In this document: one piece after another, positions 38,120 through 45,933 of the stretch
How the letters are laid out: each line of letters opens with the position of its first letter
Numbering within the stretch: position 1 is the first letter of the stretch
Assembly: GCA_963842795.1 (NCBI GenBank)
Contig: CAWJHV010000013.1
Coordinates: 62,001 to 126,000 of the forward strand
Source: WHSW01 sp963842795
GTDB taxonomy: Bacteria; Actinomycetota; Thermoleophilia; Solirubrobacterales; 70-9
Length of the DNA stretch: 64,000 bases
Direction: 5' to 3'
The notes under the pieces: model-generated
Told to the model about the DNA's origin: nothing
Database searches by the model: none
The model's input: the letters and a program-made list of their open reading frames with translations, nothing else
Made by a program: the position numbers and the translations under genes

Positions 38120-38524
38120 ATGACTGAACCGCAGGTCCTTCTCGAGCCGGTTCAGCAGTACCTCGCGGCCCCGCGATGTGCTGTCTTGTCAACGATCAGC
38201 CCGAGTGGCTTTCCTCATCAAGCCGTCGTTCACTACGCCCCTGAACCCGACGCCGTCCTGGTCAATGGAGACGTCGGCCGGCGCTGGGCGCGCAACCTCC
38301 AGCGCGATCCTCGGGTGTCGATGGTCGTTCACGATGCCGAGGATGTCCTTCACTGGGTTGGCATCAGGGGCGAGGTCGTGACAACCCGGGAGGGACGCGA
38401 TGCCGTCGCGGATGCGATGGCAATGGCCCGTCGCTATGCCGAAGACCCTGCCGACTATGAGGGGCGCGAGCGGCTGAGCCTGCTGATCCGGCCGCAACGA
38501 GTATTCGAATACGGCGGCGGCTGA
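38120..38524 (+). CDS. PPOX-class flavin/F420-dependent oxidoreductase
   Basis: A 134-residue split-beta-barrel protein of the pyridoxamine-phosphate-oxidase-like superfamily. It has APRCAVLSTISPSGFPHQAVVHY, ARNLQRDPRVSMVVHD and a middle GIRGEVVTTREGRDAVADAMA, the order seen in actinobacterial F420-dependent members. The choice of FMN or F420 cannot be settled from sequence. It starts 16 bases after nrdJ. Confidence 0.82.
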   Translation: MTEPQVLLEPVQQYLAAPRCAVLSTISPSGFPHQAVVHYAPEPDAVLVNGDVGRRWARNLQRDPRVSMVVHDAEDVLHWVGIRGEVVTTREGRDAVADAMAMARRYAEDPADYEGRERLSLLIRPQRVFEYGGG

Positions 38525-38533
38525 CCGTCGCAT

Positions 38534-39007
38534 TCAAACGCAGGCCATCTTGGTCGGGATCCGCGAGGCGTACGGCGGCGCCTGGCGCGGGAACTTCAGC
38601 CGGATCCGCGTGTAGTAGCGACCGCGCTTGCCGTTGCAGTTGCGCGTCTTGACCTTGTGCAGGGTCAGCTTGGCGTAGTACTGAGTCGACTGGCCGGCAG
38701 CGTTGGGAGCGTGCAGGATCGCGCTGCTCGCGCGCGTCTCGGGTCCTCCCCAGCTCCGCCAGAGGATGTTGTTGGCGTAGATCCCCGCATCCGCGCACGT
38801 GAAGATGATCCGCTCGGGCTCGACCTGCGGCTTGACGCAATCCTTGACGCCGTAGACGCGGTGCTTGGCCGCGGCGGGGCTCTGGGCCGAGGTGACTGCG
38901 CCGAGCGCGACCGCGACGCCGGCAGCGACACACGCCACCCTGAGCACCCGCCCGAGGCGGGTTCGACGATGGTCAGTGGACGGTGAAAGTGCGTTGAGTT
39001 GGTTCAT
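38534..39007 (-). CDS. Small secreted protein of unknown function
   Basis: 157 residues from ATG at 39007; the in-frame extension beyond has no coding character. It has a basic N-terminus, a signal helix (VACVAAGVAVALGAVTSAQS), and a short mature domain with Cys residues in VKDCVKP, IFTCADAG, RNCNGKR and KMACV at the end, which could form two disulfides. A conserved-looking LKFPRQAPPYASRIPTKMAC end suggests a folded beta domain. No function can be assigned. Confidence 0.65.
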   Translation of the reverse strand: MNQLNALSPSTDHRRTRLGRVLRVACVAAGVAVALGAVTSAQSPAAAKHRVYGVKDCVKPQVEPERIIFTCADAGIYANNILWRSWGGPETRASSAILHAPNAAGQSTQYYAKLTLHKVKTRNCNGKRGRYYTRIRLKFPRQAPPYASRIPTKMACV

Positions 39008-39017
39008 GGGACCGACG

Positions 39018-40424
39018 CTAGGCGCGCTCCGGTCCCACGCCACGCCTTTTGAGGAATCCTGAAACGCGGTCAGCTCGAGGGTCAGCGGTGAGGTCAAGGG
39101 TCGTCGTCGGCTCAAACGCCTCGAGGAAGCGCCGGTCGTGGCTGACGAGCACGATCGCGCCCTCGTAGCCGGCGAGGGCTCCCTCGAGCTCCTCGATCGC
39201 CTCGAGGTCGAGGTTGTTCGTGGGCTCGTCGAGGACCAGCGCGTTCACACGGCGGGCAGCGAGCACGCAGAGGACCGCCCGAGTGCGCTCGCCGGGGGAG
39301 AGCGAGTCGCCCGCGCGATGAACGTCGTCGGCGCCGAGGCCGAACTTCGCCAGCGCTCCGCGAGCCTCGCCCTCGTTGAGCCCGGTCTCGGATGCGAACG
39401 TGTACACCAGCGCGTCGGGGCCGGCGAACGGCCCCGGGCCCTGGGGGAGCTGTCCGAATACGGTGCTCGGCCCGACCCGGCGGTTGCCTGCGAGCAGCGG
39501 CAGCTCGCCGAGCAGCGTTCGCAGCAGCGTGGTCTTCCCGGAGCCGTTGTTGCCGAGCACCGCTACGCGGTCGCCGTAGGCGATCTCGAGGTCGAGCGGA
39601 CCGAGGCGGAAGCCCTCCCGACCAATCACCGCCCGCTCGAGCTGGGCGACGACCGCCCCCGAGCGGAAGGAAGGCTCGAGCTCGAGCTGTAGCCGCCAGG
39701 GCGCCCACGGCTTCTCGACCCGGTCCAGGCGCGAGAGCTTCTTCTCGAATGCCTTGCGCGCGTCCTTCGTCTTCTTCTTCTTGCGGCCCTGGCCGTAGCC
39801 GCGCTCGTTCCACTGACGCGTGCGCCGGGCCTCCTCGACGACGCGATCCCGGGCCTTCGAGTAATCGCGGTAGGCGCGCTCCTCGGCCTCGCGCGCTCCG
39901 CGCCGTTCGGCCTCGAACTCGGACCAGCCGCCGGTATAGACCCTGACCCGCCGCGTCTCAGGCTCGAACTCGACGATGCGCGTCATCCGGGCCAGGAAGG
40001 CGCGGTCGTGCGACACCGCCACCAGCCCGCCCGGAAAGCGCTCGAGCGACTCGGCGAGGCCGGCGAGGCCCGCGAAGTCGAGGTCGTTGGTCGGCTCGTC
40101 GAGCAGCAACACGTCCGGGTCGGAGGCGATTACCGCCTCGAGCCTCGCGCGCGCGGCCTCGCCGCCCGAGCGCCGCCCGGATTCGGACGACTGCTCGAGG
40201 TACCCGAGACGGGCGCCGGGCGGCTGGCGCTCGACGGAGCCCGAGTCCGGCCCCTCGACGCCGGCCAGGATCCGGAGCAGCGTCGACTTGCCGATCCCGT
40301 TCGGGCCGACAATCCCCGTCCGGCTTCCGGGGCCGACGACGACGGAGATGCCGGCGAGGACGACGGTCTCTCCGTACGACTTGGTGATGTTGTGCGCGAT
40401 CAGGGCGTCGTGACGGGACGACAT
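39018..40424 (-). CDS. ABC-F family ATPase (ribosome-associated; possible antibiotic resistance)
   Basis: A 468-residue soluble protein with two ABC domains and no membrane segment. Domain 1 has Walker A GPNGIGKST, an atypical Gly-rich signature (RRSGGEAARARLE) and LLLDEPTNDLD. A charged linker rich in Lys follows (GRKKKKTKDARKAFEKKL). Domain 2 has Walker A GNNGSGKTT, SLSPGERTRAVL and LVLDEPTNNLD. This is the ABC-F layout of translation factors and antibiotic-resistance proteins. The short linker and divergent signature resemble resistance ABC-Fs. Start ATG at 40424 with GAGGTGG upstream. Confidence 0.88.
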   Translation of the reverse strand: MSSRHDALIAHNITKSYGETVVLAGISVVVGPGSRTGIVGPNGIGKSTLLRILAGVEGPDSGSVERQPPGARLGYLEQSSESGRRSGGEAARARLEAVIASDPDVLLLDEPTNDLDFAGLAGLAESLERFPGGLVAVSHDRAFLARMTRIVEFEPETRRVRVYTGGWSEFEAERRGAREAEERAYRDYSKARDRVVEEARRTRQWNERGYGQGRKKKKTKDARKAFEKKLSRLDRVEKPWAPWRLQLELEPSFRSGAVVAQLERAVIGREGFRLGPLDLEIAYGDRVAVLGNNGSGKTTLLRTLLGELPLLAGNRRVGPSTVFGQLPQGPGPFAGPDALVYTFASETGLNEGEARGALAKFGLGADDVHRAGDSLSPGERTRAVLCVLAARRVNALVLDEPTNNLDLEAIEELEGALAGYEGAIVLVSHDRRFLEAFEPTTTLDLTADPRADRVSGFLKRRGVGPERA

Positions 40425-40490
40425 GAGCTGACCACCTCTGTGAGGCGAGGGACTGGAGCGTCGGTGGGCGGTCAGTCGGCGCGCATAGGA

Positions 40491-40509
40491 GCGGAGCCGT
40501 CGGCTCCGC
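40491..40509. promoter_or_regulatory. Hairpin in the ABC-F leader
   Basis: GCGGAGCC and GGCTCCGC pair perfectly across a 3-base loop in the 125-base divergent gap between the ABC-F gene and the acetyltransferase. ABC-F resistance genes are often attenuated in the leader; here no terminator T-run or leader peptide is evident. Confidence 0.35.
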
Positions 40510-40549
40510 CTCGAGCGTAGCGGCCGGCGCTCGAACGGGTGGTGACCGT

Positions 40550-41062
40550 GTGAGAATCCCCGACCGATGCGAGAGTTCGTCAAGAAGCTCGCTCTACCGG
40601 ACGGGTTCGACCCGCCGCCGGCGGCTCACCCACGAGGACGTCGTGGCGACCGTGCTCGGGCGCGAGGACCTGGACGACGACGTGCGCGGCATCAACGCCA
40701 GCCTCGATCTGATCCGGCGCACGCGCGGCGGGGCCTGGCCGGAGGAGCCGGTGACGCCGGAGTTCGACTTCGTCGATCTCGTCTGGCACGAGTGCGAGTT
40801 CCGCGAGGGGTTCTCGTTCTCGTACGTGGTCCGCGACTCAGCCGGCGAATACCTGGGCTGCGCCTACCTCTATCCGATGGGGCGCCGGACCGAGCTCAGC
40901 GAGGAGCTCGCACACCACGACGTCGACGCCAGCTGGTGGGTGACCGCCGACGCCTACGAGCGGGGCTACTACGAGCGGGTGTACAGGGGCCTGCGGGGCT
41001 GGGTGACGGAGGAGTTCCCGTTCGCCGACCCCTACTGGTCGAACGCGGAGCTCCCGGGCTGA
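40550..41062 (+). CDS. GNAT-type N-acetyltransferase-like protein, N-terminus apparently frameshifted
   Basis: From about residue 26 the product resembles a family of actinobacterial GNAT proteins: LTHEDVVATVLGRE, DFVDLVWHECEFREGFSFSYVV, GEYLGCAYLYP and DASWWVTADAYERG. In this frame the first 25 residues (Ser/Arg-rich) look non-coding. In the adjacent frame at 40567 a sensible start occurs (MREFVKKLALPDGFDPP), so the reading frame probably changes near 40610-40625. Either an indel or a sequence error. The acetyl-CoA-binding loop typical of GNATs (QxxGxG/A) is not obvious, so activity is doubtful. Confidence 0.6.
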   Translation: MRIPDRCESSSRSSLYRTGSTRRRRLTHEDVVATVLGREDLDDDVRGINASLDLIRRTRGGAWPEEPVTPEFDFVDLVWHECEFREGFSFSYVVRDSAGEYLGCAYLYPMGRRTELSEELAHHDVDASWWVTADAYERGYYERVYRGLRGWVTEEFPFADPYWSNAELPG

Positions 41063-41076
41063 GCGGGGAGGGAGGG

Positions 41077-42294
41077 GTGACGGACCGTCCCGAGCTCTCG
41101 ACCATGGCGGACGACTACGGCCGCCACGCGCTCTCGCAGCGCGGAGCGTTCGAGGCGACCTTCCCGGCGGCCCTCGAGGCCGCGCGAGCCTTCGCGGACG
41201 AACCGGCGCTCTGCGTGGCCGACCTCGGCGCCGCGGACGGGGTCAACTCGCACGGCCTGATCCGCGCCCTGATCGGCGAGCGCGCCGGCCGGCCGCTGAT
41301 CTACTCGCTCGTCGATCTGCAGACGAACGCGTGGGCGGTCGCCGCCGACCACCTGCGGCGCGCGTTCGGCGACGGGGCGCAGGACGTCGTCATCACGCCC
41401 GGGCCGGCCGACGCCGACCGCGGGGCGATCGATGTCGGCAGCGGGCTTCATTGGGCATCGGCGGAGGCGCACGGCGAGGCCTGCCGGCGGGCGCTCGAGC
41501 GGACGCCACCACCGGCCGCGGTGATCAGCCTGGCGGGCATTCCGCTCCAAGCGGCACCCTGTCTGCCCGCGGGGAGCGTGCACGTCGCGGTCAGCGGCAC
41601 GGCGCTGCACTGGATCGCGGAGGCGGCCGGGCTGGCCTCGACCGGGTCGGTGTTCCCCGGCTATCCCGACCACGCCGACGAGGAGGAGCGGCGCGACTGG
41701 GCGGCTGCCGCGGCACGTCAGTGGGAGCGCCTGCTCGAGATGCGCTCGATCGAACTCGCCCCGGGCGGCCGGCTGATCGCCGCGCTCCCGGCCTCCCCGG
41801 ACCCCGACCCGAACCGATCCGGGCTCTACGTGGAGCTGATCGGGGACATGAACCGGATCCTCGCGGAGTGGTGCCGCGCCGGCCGGATCGGCGCCGCCAC
41901 CGTCGCCGCGGCCGTGGTCCCGGTGTGGATGCGCACGGTCGACGAGATCCGGGCGCCGTTCGAGGCACAGGGCGGGCGCTTCGCCGGTCTCGAGCTCGAA
42001 CGAGACGATCTCTTCCGCCTCGACAATCCCTACTGGGACGACGACCCCGCGACCTTCGCCACCGCCTACGTGCGCAGCGTCACCGCATGGGGCGAGCCGC
42101 TGTTGCTGCGCGCTTTCGCCCTCGAGGGCACAGAGCGCGCCGGCGGCCTGCTCGCCGACTTCCTGGCGGAGCTCGAGCAGCGCGTCGCCGTGAACCCGGA
42201 CCGTTTCCGGCGGGACTACGTCGAGGCCCTCGTCGTCTGCCGGAAGGTGGGACAGCCGCCGGGGGGTGAGCCGATTCACCCCCAGGTGACCTAG
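41077..42294 (+). CDS. SABATH-like SAM-dependent carboxyl methyltransferase
   Basis: A 405-residue methyltransferase resembling the salicylate/benzoate/jasmonate carboxyl-methyltransferase family best known in plants. The SAM site is VADLGAADGVNSHGLI. A later SGTALHWI corresponds to the SYSLMWLS segment, then PGGRLIAALPASPDPD, and DDLFRLDNPYWDDD near the C-terminus. It starts at GTG with GGGAGGGA next to it, 15 bases after the GNAT-like gene. The substrate is probably a small carboxylic acid, but is not known. Confidence 0.75.
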   Translation: MTDRPELSTMADDYGRHALSQRGAFEATFPAALEAARAFADEPALCVADLGAADGVNSHGLIRALIGERAGRPLIYSLVDLQTNAWAVAADHLRRAFGDGAQDVVITPGPADADRGAIDVGSGLHWASAEAHGEACRRALERTPPPAAVISLAGIPLQAAPCLPAGSVHVAVSGTALHWIAEAAGLASTGSVFPGYPDHADEEERRDWAAAAARQWERLLEMRSIELAPGGRLIAALPASPDPDPNRSGLYVELIGDMNRILAEWCRAGRIGAATVAAAVVPVWMRTVDEIRAPFEAQGGRFAGLELERDDLFRLDNPYWDDDPATFATAYVRSVTAWGEPLLLRAFALEGTERAGGLLADFLAELEQRVAVNPDRFRRDYVEALVVCRKVGQPPGGEPIHPQVT

Positions 42295-42412
42295 GCGTGG
42301 GCCGCGGGTGGCTTCACGCTTGGTCCATGAAGACGAACAGCCCACAAATCACCGTCTCCGCAGCCAGGTGGGGTCACGTGAACGCGTGAGGACCCGTCGG
42401 TAGCCAGGACGT

Positions 42413-42443
42413 GAAAGGGCCCCGCGCGATGCGGGGCCCTTTC
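42413..42443. terminator. Bidirectional intrinsic terminator
   Basis: GAAAGGGCCCCGC and GCGGGGCCCTTTC form a perfect 13-bp stem with loop GCGAT between the convergent methyltransferase and M1 peptidase genes. A/T-rich stem ends on both sides make it work in either direction. Confidence 0.85.
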
Positions 42444-42468
42444 GGTCCGTCCCCTTTGCAGCGAGCGC

Positions 42469-44064
42469 CTAGTAGCGCCCGATCTCGCTCAACCGATCGT
42501 CGACAACGTCGCGCCAGTTCGTGCCCGCGGCGTCCGCGGACTCCGCGCCCGCCGTCCCGCCCGAGAGGGGCGGCTTGCCCGCCGTGAACAGCCACGGGTC
42601 CCAGACCGAATCGAGGTCCCGGCCCGCGATGTCCTCGGCCAGCGCGATGAACTCCTCCGTCGTCCCCGTGCCGCCGCTCTGCGTCGCGGCCCACTCCTGG
42701 ATGATCTCGAAGAAGGTCGCGTCGCCGACCTCGTTGCGAAGCGCCTGCAGGGTCATCGCCCCGCGAACGTACACCGGGTCGCTGAACAGCTGATCTACGC
42801 CCGGATCGGCGATCACGACCGACCAGAACGGGTCGTCGGCCGGGATCGCGTCGTAGGTCGCCTCGAAGCTCTCCTGAGGCGTCCCCTCGCCGATGTGCTC
42901 GGTCCACAACCACTCGGCGTAGCTCGCGAAGCCCTCGTTGAGCCAGATGTCCTGCCAGCGGTGCACCGCGACGTCGTCGCCGTACCACTGGTGGGCGAGC
43001 TCATGGACGACCACGCCGTCGCCGTTGCGCGGTTCGAGGGTGGTGCTGTCACGCCAGAACCGGAACGAGTACACGGGCCGGGTCTGCGTCTCGAGGGCGA
43101 AGCGCAGATCCTCCTGGCCCTCGACGATCCCGCCGACGGTGCTGAACGGATACGGCCCGAACGCGTCGCTCAGCAGGTCGAGGATCTCGTCCTGCTTCGC
43201 GAGCGAGGAGTCGATCTCGACGCGCAAATCGTCGGGGAGCCCCGAATCGACGGCGTCGTAGACCGGCAGGCCCTCGTCGGTGCGGCCCCGGGTGACGTCC
43301 CAGAAGCCGATGTCGATGGTCGCGAGGTACGAGGCCATCGGCTCTCGCGCAACCCACCTCCAGGTCGTCTTACTGCCGCCCTCGTCGACGTCCTGCAGGA
43401 ACCCGTTGGCGACCACCTCGTAGCCGGTCGGAACCTTGACGTCGAACGTGTAGGCCGCCTTGTCGCGCGGATGGTCGTTCACGGGGAACCACCCGGCTGC
43501 GACCTCCGGCTGACCGGCGACCGTGGCGCCGTCGAGGGTGTCCATGAACCCCGTCCTCAGGGGAGGGTTGGTCCCCGGGATCGCGAACTCGGTCGGCTCG
43601 CCGGAGTACTTGACGAAGATCTCGAACGGCCTCCCGCGCTCGAGCGCGTCCCTCGGCGTCACCGTGAGCTCGTGCGCGTCGCGGGTCCACTTGGCGCGGT
43701 CACCGTCGACCTTCAGCTTCTGGATGTCGAAGCCGACGAAGTCGAGGTTGAAGCGGCAGACGCTCTGCGTCGCCTTCGCCTCGATCGTCGCCTTACCCCG
43801 CTCGATCAGCTGCGTCGAAGGGTCGTAGTTGACGTCGAGCTCGTAGCGCTGGACGTCGTAGCCGCCGTTGCCGTAGGTCGGGTAGTACGTGTCTCCGACG
43901 CCGGCTGCCCCGACGGGCTGGCCCGGCAGACATCCCCTGCGTTCCTGCTGCTTCGCTTGCGCCGCGCCAACCGTCGCCGTGAACAGCAGCACTGCTCCGA
44001 CGATCAGGCCCGCGGCCGTCTTCAGCCCCCAGCGGTGCGTCGCACCGAGACTGCCCTGCTCCAT
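42469..44064 (-). CDS. Exported M1-family metallopeptidase
   Basis: A 531-residue secreted zinc aminopeptidase-like protein. The signal peptide is LIVGAVLLFTATVGAAQA. The N-terminal beta domain shows YDVQRYELDVNYDP. The active site is HELAHQWYGDDV with the third zinc ligand in NEGFASYAEW (HExxH-x18-E), after the exopeptidase-like GGIVEGQEDLRF in place of GAMEN. A helical C-terminal region is shortened relative to full M1 enzymes. GGAGG precedes ATG. It faces the terminator at 42413. The missing GAMEN may change specificity. Confidence 0.9.
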   Translation of the reverse strand: MEQGSLGATHRWGLKTAAGLIVGAVLLFTATVGAAQAKQQERRGCLPGQPVGAAGVGDTYYPTYGNGGYDVQRYELDVNYDPSTQLIERGKATIEAKATQSVCRFNLDFVGFDIQKLKVDGDRAKWTRDAHELTVTPRDALERGRPFEIFVKYSGEPTEFAIPGTNPPLRTGFMDTLDGATVAGQPEVAAGWFPVNDHPRDKAAYTFDVKVPTGYEVVANGFLQDVDEGGSKTTWRWVAREPMASYLATIDIGFWDVTRGRTDEGLPVYDAVDSGLPDDLRVEIDSSLAKQDEILDLLSDAFGPYPFSTVGGIVEGQEDLRFALETQTRPVYSFRFWRDSTTLEPRNGDGVVVHELAHQWYGDDVAVHRWQDIWLNEGFASYAEWLWTEHIGEGTPQESFEATYDAIPADDPFWSVVIADPGVDQLFSDPVYVRGAMTLQALRNEVGDATFFEIIQEWAATQSGGTGTTEEFIALAEDIAGRDLDSVWDPWLFTAGKPPLSGGTAGAESADAAGTNWRDVVDDRLSEIGRY

Positions 44065-44195
44065 CCTCGAACTCCTCCCGCGGATTGGGTCTCCAACCCT
44101 GTTCCGCTACCCATGCCCCGCGAGATCTAACTCCGGCGCGAACGTCGGACGCGATCGCTACCCTGCCCGACTTCGATAACCGGTAATGCCGAGTC

Positions 44196-44308
44196 CCGGG
44201 CGCTCTGCGCCTCGGGAGCGGGGGAACCACACGTTGGGGCTAACCCACCGAGCCAGGTGGGGGCGCAGGCTCTTTCAGCGCCAGTCCGTCAGCTAACCCC
44301 GTAGGCCG
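44196..44308 (+). promoter_or_regulatory. c-di-AMP riboswitch (ydaO/yuaA class)
   Basis: The leader of the M23 peptidase gene has GAGCGGGGGAACCAC, GGGGCTAACCC, and the 3' block CCGTCAGCTAACCCCGTAGG before GAAGGAG. These are the conserved blocks of actinobacterial ydaO riboswitches, which control cell-wall hydrolases such as Rpf and NlpC/M23 genes and are shut off by c-di-AMP. The ends given are approximate. Confidence 0.85.
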
Positions 44309-44324
44309 ACGAAGGAGACGAGAC

Positions 44325-44470
44325 GTGATCGGCAGGTCTGCGCGCGGTGCGCGCGTTCACAAGGGCGTAGCGGGATTGGGAGCGGCGCTGGTGGCCATAG
44401 GGCTCGGCGTCGGGGTGGCGACAGCCTCCGGAGGAAACGGCGGCGTCGGCAGCGGCGGCGGAGATGGGGC
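44325..44470 (+). pseudogene. N-terminal part of the M23 peptidase, shifted frame
   Basis: From GTG at 44325, after GAAGGAG, this frame encodes a basic N-terminus, a signal helix (GAALVAIGLGVGVATASG) and a Gly-rich linker. It then loses coding sense. The M23 domain continues in a different frame (WGGDRQASADGVFPV) from about 44460. Confidence 0.7.
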
Positions 44471-44506
44471 GGCGACAGGCAGGCCTCGGCCGACGGTGTC
44501 TTCCCG

Positions 44507-44896
44507 GTGGCCGCCAAGCACAGCTACGGCGACGGCCTCGGCGCCGGACGCGGTCACGAGGGACAGGACCTGCTGGCGAAATGCGGGAAGCCGGTGGTGG
44601 CCGCCGAGCCCGGGCGCGTGCAGCGCAACAAGTTCCACTCGGCCGCCGGCAACTACGTGGTCATCGACGGCAAGGGCAAGATCGAGGACATGGGCTACAT
44701 GCACCTCAAGCGCCGCTCGCCCCTGAGCGTGGGCGACAAGGTGGCGGCCGGCGACCGGATCGGGCTCGTTGGAGACACGGGCGATGCGACCACCTGTCAC
44801 CTGCACTTCGAGATCTGGTCGAACCCCGGCTGGTACGAGGGCGGCTCTCCGGTGGACCCGGCGCCGAGCCTGCACCGCTGGGACCGAGATCGCTGA
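44507..44896 (+). CDS. M23-family peptidase domain (secreted cell-wall hydrolase), frameshifted
   Basis: Encodes a complete LytM/M23 domain: KHSYGDGLGAGRGHEGQDLLAKCG with the HxxxD zinc ligands, DMGYMHLKR, GDRIGLVGDTG, and HLHFEIW with the second HxH pair. Peptidoglycan endopeptidase activity is inferred. GTG at 44507 is only a formal start; the true gene begins at 44325 with a signal peptide in another frame, controlled by the c-di-AMP riboswitch. One indel near 44455-44470 would restore a protein of about 190 residues. Confidence 0.78.
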   Translation: MAAKHSYGDGLGAGRGHEGQDLLAKCGKPVVAAEPGRVQRNKFHSAAGNYVVIDGKGKIEDMGYMHLKRRSPLSVGDKVAAGDRIGLVGDTGDATTCHLHFEIWSNPGWYEGGSPVDPAPSLHRWDRDR

Positions 44897-45160
44897 GCGC
44901 CGCGCGGCCGGCGACGGCCCGTTCAGGACGGCCGGGGCGCGGCGCCGAGCTGGGGGGTCTGCTCGGCGACGCGACCACGGCCGCGGGTCCGGCGCTGACT
45001 GAGATTCGGACCCTGGGAGCGGTGGCTCCTCACGAACCTCCGCGCTCCAGCGGACAAGATCCCGGGGCCGGCGGCCTGCCGTCAAGCCTTTTCAGGATCG
45101 TTGAAGTCGCGATGCGCGGCGCGGGCGATGCGGCGCCGCCGCTCCGATAGCGTGGCGCCC
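44897..45160. other. Intergenic region without a recognised gene
   Basis: 264 bases of GC-rich sequence between the M23 peptidase and the luciferase-like gene. I see no open frame with coding character, no RNA gene and no clear terminator. Confidence 0.4.
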
Positions 45161-45922
45161 ATGGCGCTGAAACGCGGCATCTTCGTGGCCCCGTTCGACG
45201 AGCTGGTGAACCCCCGCCTCCTGGCCGAGCTCGCGGAGCTGGCGGAGGAGCGGGGCTGGGACGGGCTCTTCCTCTGGGACCACATCGCCTACCGGGCGCC
45301 GGTGCGCGCGGTTGCCGACCCCTGGGTGGCGCTGAGCGCGATCGCCTCGGCGACCAACACCCTGCGGCTCGGCCCCCTGGTCACGCCGCTGTCGCGAAGG
45401 CGGGTGCAGAAGCTCGCCCGGGAGACCGTGACGCTCGACCACCTGAGCGCCGGGCGCCTCGTGCTCGGGGTGGGGCTCGGCAGCGACCGCAACGGCGAGC
45501 TGGAGCCGTTCGGAGAGGTCGTCGACGCCCGCGAGCGCGCGGAGCTGCTCGACCGGGGGCTCGAGCGGCTGACCGCGTTCTGGGGCGGCGAGTTCGAGCC
45601 GCCCCCGGTCCAGCGCCCCCGGATCCCGGTGTGGGTTGCCGCTCGCTGGCCGAAGCGCCGGCCGCTGCGGCGCGCCGCTCGTTGGGACGGGCTCTTCCCG
45701 ATCGAGCTGCCGGGGCCGGAGGCGCTCGCAGAGCTCGGCGAGGAAGTCCGCGCGATGCGCCCCGAGGGCGCCCCGGCGTTCGACCTCGTCGCCGAGGCCC
45801 CGCCAGGCACGGACCTGGGCCCATGGGAGGCCGCCGGCGCCACCTGGATGCTCACCGCGGGGTTCGGGCGCCAACCCCGGGAGGCCGAGGTGCGTGAGGC
45901 GATCGAAGCCGGGCCTGCCTAG
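45161..45922 (+). CDS. LLM-class (luciferase-like) flavin/F420-dependent oxidoreductase
   Basis: A 253-residue TIM-barrel monooxygenase or F420-dependent reductase. It has the start GIFVAPFDELVNPRLLAELAE, GLFLWDHIAYR, LGPLVTPLSRRRVQKLARETVTLDHLSAGRLVLGVGLGS and a C-terminal AGATWMLT. The luciferase-like family order is complete but the C-terminal region is short. ATG at 45161 is chosen; upstream residues look uncoded. Substrate and cofactor are not determined. Confidence 0.85.
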   Translation: MALKRGIFVAPFDELVNPRLLAELAELAEERGWDGLFLWDHIAYRAPVRAVADPWVALSAIASATNTLRLGPLVTPLSRRRVQKLARETVTLDHLSAGRLVLGVGLGSDRNGELEPFGEVVDARERAELLDRGLERLTAFWGGEFEPPPVQRPRIPVWVAARWPKRRPLRRAARWDGLFPIELPGPEALAELGEEVRAMRPEGAPAFDLVAEAPPGTDLGPWEAAGATWMLTAGFGRQPREAEVREAIEAGPA

Positions 45923-45933
45923 CGTCCGCGGGC

